NCBI RefSeq assembly: GCF_938039245.1
Contig: NZ_CALHVN010000025.1
Span: 33,915 to 97,914 of the forward strand
From: an uncultured Campylobacter sp.
GTDB taxonomy: Bacteria; Campylobacterota; Campylobacteria; Campylobacterales; Campylobacteraceae
DNA length: 64,000 nt
Direction of reading: 5' to 3'
The translations under genes were made by a program, and so were the position numbers. Under the pieces are notes generated by a model that was not told where the DNA came from, ran no database searches, and was given only the letters and a program-made list of their open reading frames with translations. Positions 25,402 to 33,922 of the stretch are shown here, in pieces (the stretch's first letter is position 1; each line of letters opens with the position of its first letter).

Positions 25402-26720
25402 GGATCGCAGTCGTAGGCACGGGCTACGTAGGACTAGTTAGCGGCGCGTGCCTAGCTAAAATGGGCAACGACGTCATATGCGTAGACGTGGACGAAGCAA
25501 AGATAAAAGCCCTAAATAACGGCGTCATACCGATCTATGAGCCGGGCCTTTCTGAAATCGTGGCCGAGTGCAGGGCAAACGGCGCGCTTAAATTTAGCGT
25601 CGATATCAAAGAAGCTTTGGCGCACGCTAGCGTGCTATTTATCGCGGTGGGCACGCCTATGGGCGCGGACGGGCAGGCCGATCTGCGCTACGTGCTAGAA
25701 GTCGCAAAAAGCATCGGGCAAAATTTAACATCGCCGCTAATAATCGTGGATAAATCAACCGTTCCCGTCGGCACGGCGGAAAAGGTTAGCGAGGTGATCG
25801 CTAGCGAGCTAAAAAAGAGAAATTTGGACGTCAAATTTGAGGTCGTCTCAAACCCAGAGTTTTTAAAAGAGGGCGCGGCGGTCGAGGACTTTTTAAAGCC
25901 CGATCGCGTCGTAGTTGGCACTAGCAGCGAGTGGGGACAAAACGTCATGCGCGAGCTTTATGCGCCGTTTATGAAAAATCACGATAGATTTATCGCTATG
26001 GACGTAAAATCGGCCGAGATGACCAAATACGCCGCAAACGCGATGCTAGCGACTAAAATCAGCTTCATAAACGAGATCGCGGGCATTTGCGAGCGTGTGG
26101 GAGCGGACGTAAATTTGGTCCGAAAAGGCATCGGCAGCGACTCTCGCATCGGTTATAGCTTTATATATCCTGGCTGCGGATACGGCGGCAGCTGCTTTCC
26201 AAAGGACGTCGAGGCGCTCATCTACACCGCTAGGCAAAAGGGCTTTGAGCCGAAGGTTTTAAGCGCGGTGGAAGCTAGAAACGCGGCGCAAAAAACGGTG
26301 CTTTTTGAAAAAATTTCAGCATTTTTCGGCGGAAATTTGAGTGGCAAAACGGTGGCGATTTGGGGGCTAGCGTTTAAGCCAAACACCGACGATATGCGCG
26401 AGGCTAGCTCGCTAGTGCTCATAAAGTCGCTAGAAAACGCGGGCGCAAACGTCGTCGCGTATGATCCAAAGGCCGCAAACGAAGCTAAAAAATATCTACC
26501 TAACTCAAATTTAAAATTCGCCCCGAACAAATACGACGCGTTAAACGGTGCCGACGCGCTCGCGCTCGTGACCGAGTGGAGCGAGTTTAGGTCGCCTGAT
26601 TTTACGGAGATGAAACAGCGGCTAAAAAACGCGGTGATCTTTGACGGGCGCAATCAATACGACGCGAAAAATCTGGCAAATTTAGGCTTTAAGTATTTCC
26701 AAATAGGAGTGAAATCATGA
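25398..26720 (+). CDS. ugd: UDP-glucose 6-dehydrogenase
   Basis: 440 residues from GTG 25398 (overlapping the galE TGA); an upstream in-frame GTG at 25383 would only add MGEKA. NAD motif AVVGTGYVGLVSGACLA, then AVGTPMGADGQADLRYV, FVSNPEFLKEGAAVEDF-type region with conserved E, and the catalytic Cys in YGGSCFPKDVEAL. Oxidises UDP-glucose twice to UDP-glucuronate. With the epimerase at 19342-20400 it would supply UDP-GlcA and UDP-GalA for surface or protein glycans. It overlaps the ecotin gene by 4 bases. Confidence 0.93.
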   Translation: MRIAVVGTGYVGLVSGACLAKMGNDVICVDVDEAKIKALNNGVIPIYEPGLSEIVAECRANGALKFSVDIKEALAHASVLFIAVGTPMGADGQADLRYVLEVAKSIGQNLTSPLIIVDKSTVPVGTAEKVSEVIASELKKRNLDVKFEVVSNPEFLKEGAAVEDFLKPDRVVVGTSSEWGQNVMRELYAPFMKNHDRFIAMDVKSAEMTKYAANAMLATKISFINEIAGICERVGADVNLVRKGIGSDSRIGYSFIYPGCGYGGSCFPKDVEALIYTARQKGFEPKVLSAVEARNAAQKTVLFEKISAFFGGNLSGKTVAIWGLAFKPNTDDMREASSLVLIKSLENAGANVVAYDPKAANEAKKYLPNSNLKFAPNKYDALNGADALALVTEWSEFRSPDFTEMKQRLKNAVIFDGRNQYDAKNLANLGFKYFQIGVKS

Positions 26721-27160
26721 GGAAAATTTTACTTTTTATCGCGGCTTGCGTGCTGCCGTTTGCGCTTTTTGCAGGCGAAAACGTGGCAAAAACCGAGGAA
26801 AATATTTTCGAGCTACCTATCTCAAAGATGCCGCCTGATTATTTTAAATACGAAGTCGCGTTTTTTAAAGAAATGAAAACCGACTGCAACTTCGCCTTTT
26901 TGCTCGGCGGAAAGCTCGAGGAAAAAGAGGACGCGCGCGGGGTTTATTACGAATTTAGCGGCGGCGACGAGCTAGCGCAAACGATGATGCTCTGCAAGGA
27001 CGGAAAGAAAAAGAGGCGGGGTTATTATGAGCTCACTCAAATTTTACCGGGCGTTAGCCCTATTAAAATCATAACTCCGCAAGGCGTAGGCGCGGAAATA
27101 AGAGTGTATGAACGCGTAAAAAAGATAGAATCAAAAAAATTAAAAAGGAAAGATAAATGA
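26717..27160 (+). CDS. eco: ecotin-like periplasmic serine protease inhibitor
   Basis: 147 residues with a cleavable signal peptide (KILLFIAACVLPFALFAGE). The core matches ecotin: DCNFAFLLGGKLEEK (compare VDCN..LGGKLE), then QTMMLCKDGKKKRR, which keeps the Thr-Met-Met reactive loop and the Cys that pairs with the DC cysteine, then SPIKIITPQG and RVYERVKKIE. Ecotin is a periplasmic dimer that inhibits trypsin-fold proteases, including host neutrophil elastase. It lies between two sugar-nucleotide dehydrogenase genes with 4-base overlaps at both ends, so it is expressed with glycan genes although no biosynthetic role is evident. Confidence 0.88.
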   Translation: MRKILLFIAACVLPFALFAGENVAKTEENIFELPISKMPPDYFKYEVAFFKEMKTDCNFAFLLGGKLEEKEDARGVYYEFSGGDELAQTMMLCKDGKKKRRGYYELTQILPGVSPIKIITPQGVGAEIRVYERVKKIESKKLKRKDK

Positions 27161-28389
27161 AAATAGCCGTTATCGGACTAGGATACGTCGGGTTGCCATT
27201 GGCGGCGGCGTTTAGCGAGAAATACGAAGTCACGGGCTTTGACGTAAACGCTGCCCGCATAGAGGAGCTTAAAGGCGGGTATGACCGCACGCTGGAGCTA
27301 AGTGCTGAGCAGATGAAAAAAGCGATAGAGAACGGCATGAAATTTAGCCTAAATTTAGACGATATTAGAGATTGCAACTTCTTTATCGTTACCGTTCCGA
27401 CGCCGATAGATAAGAATAAGCGCCCGGATCTAACGCCAGTGGTAAAAGCTACGCAAAGCGTCGCAAAGGTGCTAAAAAAAGGTGATATCGTCGTGTATGA
27501 AAGCACGGTGTATCCGGGCGTTACGGAGGAGATCTGCGTGCCGCTACTTGAGCAAAGCGGACTTAAATTTAACGAGGACTTTTTCTGCGGATACTCGCCG
27601 GAGCGCATAAATCCGGGCGATAAAGAGCATACCGTAACTAAAATCAAAAAAATCACTAGCGGCTCGACGCCGGAAATCGCCGACAAGGTCGATGAGGTCT
27701 ACCGCTCGATTATTACGGCTGGCACGCACAAAGCGCCTACTATCAAGGTCGCCGAGGCCGCCAAAGTCATCGAAAACACGCAGCGCGACATAAATATCGC
27801 CTTTATGAACGAGCTTGCGATGATATTTAACAAGATGAACATCGACACGAACGCCGTTTTGCAGGCGGCGGGCACGAAGTGGAATTTCTTAAATTTCCGT
27901 CCCGGGCTAGTTGGCGGTCACTGCATCGGCGTGGATCCTTATTACCTCACGCACAAGGCGCAGGAGCTGGGCTTTCATCCCGAGATGATCCTAGCCGGAC
28001 GCCGTATAAACGATAATATGGGTAAATACGCCGCCGATCAGGTCGTAAAACTGATGATAAAAAGGGGCGTTTTGATAAATTCGGCTCGCGTTTTGGTGCT
28101 TGGGCTTACGTTTAAAGAAAACTGCCCCGACATCCGCAACTCGCGCGTGATAGACGTGATCGAGGAGCTTAGGGATTTTGGTTGTCGCGTGGACATCTAC
28201 GATCCGTGGGCGGACGAAGCGGAGGTAAAGCGTGAATACGGCTTGACGCCTCTAAAAAGCTTTGACGAAGCGGACTACGACTGCGTCGTGATCGCCGTCG
28301 CTCACGATAAATTTAAAGGGTTAAAATTTAGCAAAGCTCTCGTTTACGATATCAAAAACGTCTACGAAAACGCCGACGCAAGGCTGTAA
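27157..28389 (+). CDS. UDP-N-acetylhexosamine (or related) 6-dehydrogenase, TviB/WbpA-like
   Basis: 410 residues. Nucleotide-sugar dehydrogenase of the Vi/WbpO class, distinct from Ugd: GLGYVGLPLAAAFSEKYEV, FFIVTVPTPIDKNKRPDL, VYESTVYPGVTEE, YSPERINPGDKEH and the catalytic Cys in GLVGGHCIGVDPYYL. Such enzymes oxidise UDP-GlcNAc or UDP-GalNAc to the uronate. It overlaps ecotin upstream and abuts the flippase downstream. The product may enter the N-glycan or another surface glycan; the gene set alone cannot decide. Confidence 0.87.
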   Translation: MKIAVIGLGYVGLPLAAAFSEKYEVTGFDVNAARIEELKGGYDRTLELSAEQMKKAIENGMKFSLNLDDIRDCNFFIVTVPTPIDKNKRPDLTPVVKATQSVAKVLKKGDIVVYESTVYPGVTEEICVPLLEQSGLKFNEDFFCGYSPERINPGDKEHTVTKIKKITSGSTPEIADKVDEVYRSIITAGTHKAPTIKVAEAAKVIENTQRDINIAFMNELAMIFNKMNIDTNAVLQAAGTKWNFLNFRPGLVGGHCIGVDPYYLTHKAQELGFHPEMILAGRRINDNMGKYAADQVVKLMIKRGVLINSARVLVLGLTFKENCPDIRNSRVIDVIEELRDFGCRVDIYDPWADEAEVKREYGLTPLKSFDEADYDCVVIAVAHDKFKGLKFSKALVYDIKNVYENADARL

Positions 28390-29903
28390 TGCTCGTAAAT
28401 TTGATCAGCTCCATCGTCGTTTTTATCGTCTCGATGGGGATAAATTTTTTCCTCACGCCCTACATTTTAAAGAGCCTAGGCAACGAAGCCTACGGCTTTG
28501 TTGGACTGTCTAACGCTATCGTGGCCTACGCTTTAGTCGTGACTGCTGCGATAAACTCCGTTAGCGGCCGCTTCGTCGCGTACGAGTGGCATAGGGACGA
28601 TATCAGCGCGGCCAACGCCTACTACTCGTCGGTTCTAGTCGTAAATATCTTTTTTTGCGTTCTTATTTTGCTTGGCGCGGGCATTTTTATCTTAAATTTA
28701 CAAAGCGTGCTAAACGTGAGCGACGCGCTGCTTAGCGACGTGCGGCTTACGTTTGCGTTTTATTTTATAAATTTTTGCGTCGGGCTTTTTAACGGCGTCA
28801 TCAGCGTCTCGATGTTTATAAAAAACAAGCTCTACATCATCTCTATTCGCAACGCCGCGTCTGGCGCTATTTTGGCTGCTCTCATCGTCGGGCTTTTTTA
28901 TTTTTTTAGACCGATGATCGCCTATATCGCGATCTCCGCTCTAGTCGCGTCGCTCTTTGTGTTTTTTACGAGTGTTTGGGTTTCGCGCCGCATAACGCCC
29001 GAGCTTAAATTTAACCCGCGAGAATTTGACTTTGCGCGGATAAAAGAGCTGCTAAAATCGGGCGTCTATAATAGCTTTAACGCCCTAAACCGCGTGCTTA
29101 TGAGCGGTATGGATCTGTTTATCTGCAATATCTTTTTAAACGCGAACGCGACGGGAATTTTAGCCGTTTCAAAGGCGGCTCCGATCATTTTAGAGAGCTT
29201 CGTGGCGCAGCTTAGCGCGATATTTGCACCCAAATTCGTCGAGCACTATTCTAAATCAAATTTGACCGCGCTTGTAGCGGAGGCTAAATTTTCGATGCGA
29301 GTTACGGCTTTTGTCATGAGCGTACCGGCGGCTATTTTCGTGGCTTTCGGGCGCGAATTTTACGCGCTTTGGTTGCCGTTTAAAAGCGCGGACGAGATAA
29401 ATCTAATCTATAATCTCTCGATAATAACTCTAGTGCCGATTATATTTATCAGCTACGTTTTTTCGCTTTTTAATCTCGACGGCGCGACAAATAAACTAAA
29501 ACGTCCTGCGATAGCAAACACCATTTTGGGTGCTGGCACGATTTTGGCGCAGATTTCCGTGCTTAAATTTACGGACTACGGCATCTACGGCATGGTTGCC
29601 GTCGGCGCCGCGCTTTATTCGGTGCGCATTTTGGGATTTGATCTCATAAACGCTGCCTTAAATTTGAGTTTGCCGCTTATCACTTTTTACGGCGTTTATT
29701 TTAAAAATTTAGCCGTTTTCGCGGCAGTTTGCGGGCTGTTTTTTTGGCTGCGAAATTTCGTGCAAATTTCAAGCTGGAGCGAATTTGCAGCGTATTCGGC
29801 AGTTTTGCTTGCAGTGGGATACGCCGCGAGCTTGTTTTTGATATTTGACAAAAGAGAGCAACGAGCCCTGATCAATAAAATCAAATCGAAGTTTAAAAGA
29901 TGA
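28389..29903 (+). CDS. Wzx-type polysaccharide/oligosaccharide flippase (MOP family)
   Basis: 504 residues with about 12-14 membrane helices, starting NLISSIVVFIVSMGINFFLT. The charge pattern and the segment SGVYNSFNALNRVLMSGMDL fit the MOP/MATE-like flippases that move lipid-linked glycans across the inner membrane. The neighbourhood is that of pglK, the ABC flippase of C. jejuni, for which no homologue is seen in the window. It could flip the N-glycan precursor or a separate uronate-containing glycan. It overlaps the GT25 gene by 4 bases. Confidence 0.8.
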   Translation: MLVNLISSIVVFIVSMGINFFLTPYILKSLGNEAYGFVGLSNAIVAYALVVTAAINSVSGRFVAYEWHRDDISAANAYYSSVLVVNIFFCVLILLGAGIFILNLQSVLNVSDALLSDVRLTFAFYFINFCVGLFNGVISVSMFIKNKLYIISIRNAASGAILAALIVGLFYFFRPMIAYIAISALVASLFVFFTSVWVSRRITPELKFNPREFDFARIKELLKSGVYNSFNALNRVLMSGMDLFICNIFLNANATGILAVSKAAPIILESFVAQLSAIFAPKFVEHYSKSNLTALVAEAKFSMRVTAFVMSVPAAIFVAFGREFYALWLPFKSADEINLIYNLSIITLVPIIFISYVFSLFNLDGATNKLKRPAIANTILGAGTILAQISVLKFTDYGIYGMVAVGAALYSVRILGFDLINAALNLSLPLITFYGVYFKNLAVFAAVCGLFFWLRNFVQISSWSEFAAYSAVLLAVGYAASLFLIFDKREQRALINKIKSKFKR

Positions 29904-30655
29904 AAAATTTAGTATTCGTTATCTCGCTAAAAAGCGACGTGGTGCGGCGTGAAAAGTTAAAAGAGCGGTTTAAAAATTATGACGAATTTAAACTCGTCGA
30001 GGCAACCGACGGCAGGGTAATGAGCGCAAAGGAGTACTACGGATACGCGCTGGCTAGCCTTGAGGCTTACGGCAGGCTGTTAAGCCCGTCCGAGGTCGGC
30101 TGCTCGCTCTCTCACGTGCGCGCTTACGAGGAGTTTTTAAAAAGCGACGCCAAATTTGCGCTCATTTTAGAAGACGACGTTATCGGAGACGAGGATGGCG
30201 TGAAAAAGGCGTTTGAAACGGCTGCTAAGATGCACGAGGGTTCGGCTCTCATCTGCGGCGCGCAAGACGGGCTGGAGGGGCGATTTAGCGCATTTGGTAA
30301 AAAGCTGGAGGAGGATTTTTGGCTAGTCTCAAAGCGCTCTTACGGCACGATTTACCGAGCGGCTGCTTACGTGCTTGATAGGCACGCGGCGGAAGCTATT
30401 TTACAAACGCACAAAAAGGCGCTTTGCGTGGCTGATTTTTGGCGGATTTTGCTTTTGCAAAACGGCTTAAAAATGTATTTTAGCGATATTTTCGCGCATC
30501 CGACCGATTTAGCGGACTCAAATATCCAAGCCGAGCGGGTACAAAGAGCGCAGGTAAAAGTCTCACCTCTAGCTCGTCTAAATAGCTTAAAATATGTCGC
30601 CGCAACGCGCTTTGAAGCGGCAATTTTGGGCTATGAGCGGATATTTAAAAGATAA
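29900..30655 (+). CDS. GT25-family glycosyltransferase (LOS galactosyltransferase-like)
   Basis: 251 residues. GT25 signatures: LVFVISLKSDVVRREKL at the N-terminus, LSPSEVGCSLSHVRAYEEF and FALILEDDVIG (the ED-D metal/nucleotide site). Family members add beta-linked galactose in LOS of Neisseria, Haemophilus and Campylobacter. Here it lies between a flippase and pglH, so it may modify the N-glycan or act on LOS. Translationally coupled to the flippase (4-base overlap). A gap of 93 bases with AT-rich TATAAA-like sequences separates it from pglH. Confidence 0.82.
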   Translation: MKNLVFVISLKSDVVRREKLKERFKNYDEFKLVEATDGRVMSAKEYYGYALASLEAYGRLLSPSEVGCSLSHVRAYEEFLKSDAKFALILEDDVIGDEDGVKKAFETAAKMHEGSALICGAQDGLEGRFSAFGKKLEEDFWLVSKRSYGTIYRAAAYVLDRHAAEAILQTHKKALCVADFWRILLLQNGLKMYFSDIFAHPTDLADSNIQAERVQRAQVKVSPLARLNSLKYVAATRFEAAILGYERIFKR

Positions 30656-30748
30656 GAGACTAAGCGATTATAAAGCTCAAAATTTATAAAATCAATAATT
30701 TTGAAGATTTATTAAATTTTCGCGCATCGATTAAAATTTGGAGAGAGA

Positions 30749-31813
30749 ATGAAAGTTTTATTTATAATTTCGACCCTGCAAGCAGGCGGCGCCGAGCGCG
30801 TGATGAGCTTGCTAGCGAGCTATTTTGCGAAATTTCATGACGTAACGCTTTTAAAATTTGACACCAAACCGCCGTTTTACGAGCTAGACGAGAGGATAAA
30901 GCTGATCGATCTGCCTTTCCCGATGGTGAAAAAAGGCTTTTTTGCAAATTTAATAAGGCGCGTGAAAAAGTTTTTTTATCAGCGAAATTTGATCAAAAAC
31001 GGCGGGTTTGACGTCGTTATCTCCTCGATGGATAGCACCAATATCAACGTGATTTTGTCGAATTTATTTATCGGTAAGCCGCTTTTTATCAGCGAGCACT
31101 CAAGCGCCGATTTTTTCAAAGGGCGCGGCTGGCTGTTTTTGCGCCGTATACTCTATCCGCTAGCTAGCGGACTCACGGTACTTACGAAAGAGGACTACGA
31201 GTACTATAGCTTCGTAAAAAATAAAACCGTGATGTATAATCCTATGTTTGAAGCCAAAAAACAGGGCTTGCCGAAGGAAAATATCATCCTTTTCGTCGGT
31301 CGTCTCATCTCGCTTAAGGGCTGCGACGTATTTTTAAAGGCTATGAGTTTAGTCGATAAAGAGCTTTTAAAAGACTGGAAAATCGTGATAGCGGGCGCTG
31401 GCGAAGAGAGGCAAAGACTAGAGCTCATCGCGCACGAGCAACTGCATCTAAATGCCGAATTTATCGGGCAAACGAGCGATGTTGCTTCGCTTTACGAAAG
31501 ATCTAAAATTTTAGTCTCAAGCTCTAAAACCGAAGGCTTGCCAAACGTTTTAATCGAGAGCGTATTTTTTAACTGCGCTAGGGTGGCGACTGCTACAAGC
31601 GGCGCAAAAGAGCTTATCGAGGACGGCAAGGACGGATTTTTAGTGCCGATAGACGACGTAAAAGCGCTCGGAAGTAAAATCGAACTCTTGATGCGCGACG
31701 AGGAGCTTAGACAAGAGCTGGTAAAAAACGCCAACGAGCGCAAAAACGCCTTTAAAACCGATCAAATTTATCAAAAATGGATGGATTTTATCACGCAAAA
31801 TATAAAGAACTAA
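30749..31813 (+). CDS. pglH: PglH-like GalNAc transferase (N-glycan assembly)
   Basis: 354 residues, GT4. It matches C. jejuni PglH in order and wording: ISTLQAGGAERVMSLLA, VISSMDSTNINVILSN, FISEHSSADFFKGRGWLF, LRRILYPLASGL, and C-terminal SSSKTEGLPNVLIESV. In C. jejuni PglH is a processive enzyme adding the last three GalNAc residues to the lipid-linked chain. Ribosome site GGAGAG. It opens the compact block pglH-I-J-B, with pglA-C-D after. Sugar specificity may differ in this species because N-glycans vary across the genus. Confidence 0.85.
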   Translation: MKVLFIISTLQAGGAERVMSLLASYFAKFHDVTLLKFDTKPPFYELDERIKLIDLPFPMVKKGFFANLIRRVKKFFYQRNLIKNGGFDVVISSMDSTNINVILSNLFIGKPLFISEHSSADFFKGRGWLFLRRILYPLASGLTVLTKEDYEYYSFVKNKTVMYNPMFEAKKQGLPKENIILFVGRLISLKGCDVFLKAMSLVDKELLKDWKIVIAGAGEERQRLELIAHEQLHLNAEFIGQTSDVASLYERSKILVSSSKTEGLPNVLIESVFFNCARVATATSGAKELIEDGKDGFLVPIDDVKALGSKIELLMRDEELRQELVKNANERKNAFKTDQIYQKWMDFITQNIKN

Positions 31814-31814
31814 A

Positions 31815-32798
31815 ATGCTAAAAGTAAGCATAATAATCCCGACCTACAACCGCAAAGAGCTTTTTGAAGCCGCCCTAAAAAGCGCGCTGGCTCAAGACTA
31901 CGAAAATAAAGAAATCATAATCAGCGACGATAACTCAAACGACGGCACGCGCGAGCTTGCGCAAAGTTACGTCGCTAAATTTGACAACGTAAAATACGTC
32001 TTAAATCAAACTTACGACCGCGGCCCAAACGGCAATAAAAACAACGGCTTTGATCACGCTAGCGGCGATGCTTTCGTGATACTAGACGACGATGACTTGC
32101 TGATAGAAGGCGCCATAAGCAAGATGGCGATCGTACTAGAGCAAGGGTATGCTAGCGTTTGGGCGAACTGTTATTTTGAGATTGACGGTGAGCCGACGAC
32201 GAAATTTTCGGGATTTGGACTGAGTAAAAGCGGGGAAATTTCGCCGCAGGACTACTACGACGGCAAGATAACGGGCGAGTTTTTGATAATGTTTCGTCGC
32301 GACGCCATCGGCCAGAGGCGCTTTGAAAAGGGGCTTTACGGTAGCGAAAATACGCTTTGGATATATCTTTTTGACCTTCCTGCTTACTATCTGAATGATG
32401 CAGTGCGTATTTACCGCTTTCACCGCAGCGACAGCGTCACGATAAACTCGTTTAAACGCCCGCTTTGCATAATGAAAGGCTACGCGATGACTGCGGAGCT
32501 TATTTTGCAAAAGATCGCCGAGAAAAATGCTCAAGCTAGCGCAAACGGGGCAAATTCGGCCGAGCCGAAATTTTGCATAAACGACGCTCACATCGCGATC
32601 CTATATAAAATGGCGGCGTACTATGCGAAATTTGGCGGCGAATACAAAAAAATGTACGAATATCTTTTTAAAAGCCTCAAATTTAAATTTACCAAAGAAG
32701 CGCTTGCGATGCTGATTTTAAGCCCGTTTCCAAAGTCCATGATTTTGTTTTTAACTAAAATTCGCGTTTGGATCTACAAAAAAACGCACGGCGAATGA
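31815..32798 (+). CDS. pglI: PglI-like GT2 glucosyltransferase (N-glycan branch)
   Basis: 327 residues. GT-A fold: SIIIPTYNRKELFEAALKSA, SDDNSNDGT, the distinctive GPNGNKNNGFDHASGD shared with C. jejuni PglI, and LDDDDLL (DxD). RIYRFHRSDSVT and the C-terminal YKMAAYYAKFGGEYK also match. PglI adds the branching glucose in C. jejuni. A short polar insert (KNAQASANGANSAEPK, about residues 236-251) is absent from the C. jejuni protein as I recall it. It starts one base after pglH and its stop overlaps pglJ. Confidence 0.87.
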   Translation: MLKVSIIIPTYNRKELFEAALKSALAQDYENKEIIISDDNSNDGTRELAQSYVAKFDNVKYVLNQTYDRGPNGNKNNGFDHASGDAFVILDDDDLLIEGAISKMAIVLEQGYASVWANCYFEIDGEPTTKFSGFGLSKSGEISPQDYYDGKITGEFLIMFRRDAIGQRRFEKGLYGSENTLWIYLFDLPAYYLNDAVRIYRFHRSDSVTINSFKRPLCIMKGYAMTAELILQKIAEKNAQASANGANSAEPKFCINDAHIAILYKMAAYYAKFGGEYKKMYEYLFKSLKFKFTKEALAMLILSPFPKSMILFLTKIRVWIYKKTHGE

Positions 32799-33922
32799 AA
32801 AAATTAGCCGTTTTTCTCTACTCGATGGGGCCTGGCGGCGCGGAGCGCGTGGTTTCAAATTTGCTCCCGGCTCTGTGCGAAAAATACGAAGTTCATCTCG
32901 TTTTAATGAGCGAGGTCGTAGCCTACGAGATACCAAGCGCGGTAAAAATTCACTTCCTCGAGCGCTCGGATCCATACGAAAGCGGCGTAAAAAAGCTATT
33001 TCGTTTGGGGCTTTTGTTTCCGTTTCTAGCCTTAAATTATAAAAAACTTTGCGACGATTTGGCTATCGACCTGCATTTTGTCTTAATGAACCGGCCTTGT
33101 TATATCGCGCTTTTAGCAAGGATCGCCGGAGTAAAAGGACGCATGGTGATAAGCGAGCGCAGCTGTCCGTCGGTCATCTATAAAAGCGGTCTTAGCGGGT
33201 TTGTTAATAGAATTTTGGTTAAGGCGCTTTATCCTAGGGCTGATCTTATCCTAGCTAACGCGCAGGGAAACGCCGATGATCTCGTGCGAAATTTCGGCTG
33301 CGACGCCGCAAAAACTAAGGTGCTATATAACGCGGTCGATTTAGCGGCGATAAAAACTCTCGCCGATGAGCCGCTAGAGGATAAATTTAAGCCGTTTTTT
33401 CTAAACATCGGACGGCTTGATAGCGGTAAAAATCAAGCGATGTTAGTAAAAATAATCGCAAATTTAAACGACGAGCGCGCGACGCTTGGGATACTTGGCA
33501 AGGGGCCTTTGCAAGGCGAGCTTCAAAATTTGATCGACGAGCTTGGCGTAAGCTCGCGCGTAAAGCTGCTAGGCACGGATAAAAATCCGTTTAAATTTAT
33601 CAAAAACGCGCAGTGTTTCGTCTGCGCTTCGCGGTTTGAGGGCTTTTCAAACGTGCTTTTAGAGGCGCTTGCTTGCGAGAGATTTATCATCTCCACCGAT
33701 CACAAAAGCGGCGCTAGGGAGCTTCTGGGCGACGATGAGTACGGCATTTTAACGCCCGTTGACGACGAAAAAGCGATGGAGACTGCGATGAGGCGAGCGC
33801 TTGAGGATGAAAATTTAAGGCGAGATTATGAAAAAAGAGCGTACAGCCGCGTAGTAAAATTTGATAAAAACGCCGTCGCGGCGCAGCTCATAGGATATTT
33901 AGAAGGTGAAAATGGCGAGTAA
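32795..33922 (+). CDS. pglJ: PglJ-like GalNAc transferase
   Basis: 375 residues from ATG 32795, which overlaps the pglI stop (a longer in-frame start at 32768 is unlikely). GT4 with KLAVFLYSMGPGGAERVVSN, RMVISERSCPSVIYKS, LYPRADLILANAQGN, GRLDSGKNQAMLVK, and SRFEGFSNVLLEALAC followed by STDHKSGARELLGDDEYG, close to C. jejuni PglJ throughout. It adds the second GalNAc to undecaprenyl-linked diNAcBac-GalNAc. Its end overlaps the pglB start by 11 bases. Confidence 0.9.
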   Translation: MKKLAVFLYSMGPGGAERVVSNLLPALCEKYEVHLVLMSEVVAYEIPSAVKIHFLERSDPYESGVKKLFRLGLLFPFLALNYKKLCDDLAIDLHFVLMNRPCYIALLARIAGVKGRMVISERSCPSVIYKSGLSGFVNRILVKALYPRADLILANAQGNADDLVRNFGCDAAKTKVLYNAVDLAAIKTLADEPLEDKFKPFFLNIGRLDSGKNQAMLVKIIANLNDERATLGILGKGPLQGELQNLIDELGVSSRVKLLGTDKNPFKFIKNAQCFVCASRFEGFSNVLLEALACERFIISTDHKSGARELLGDDEYGILTPVDDEKAMETAMRRALEDENLRRDYEKRAYSRVVKFDKNAVAAQLIGYLEGENGE

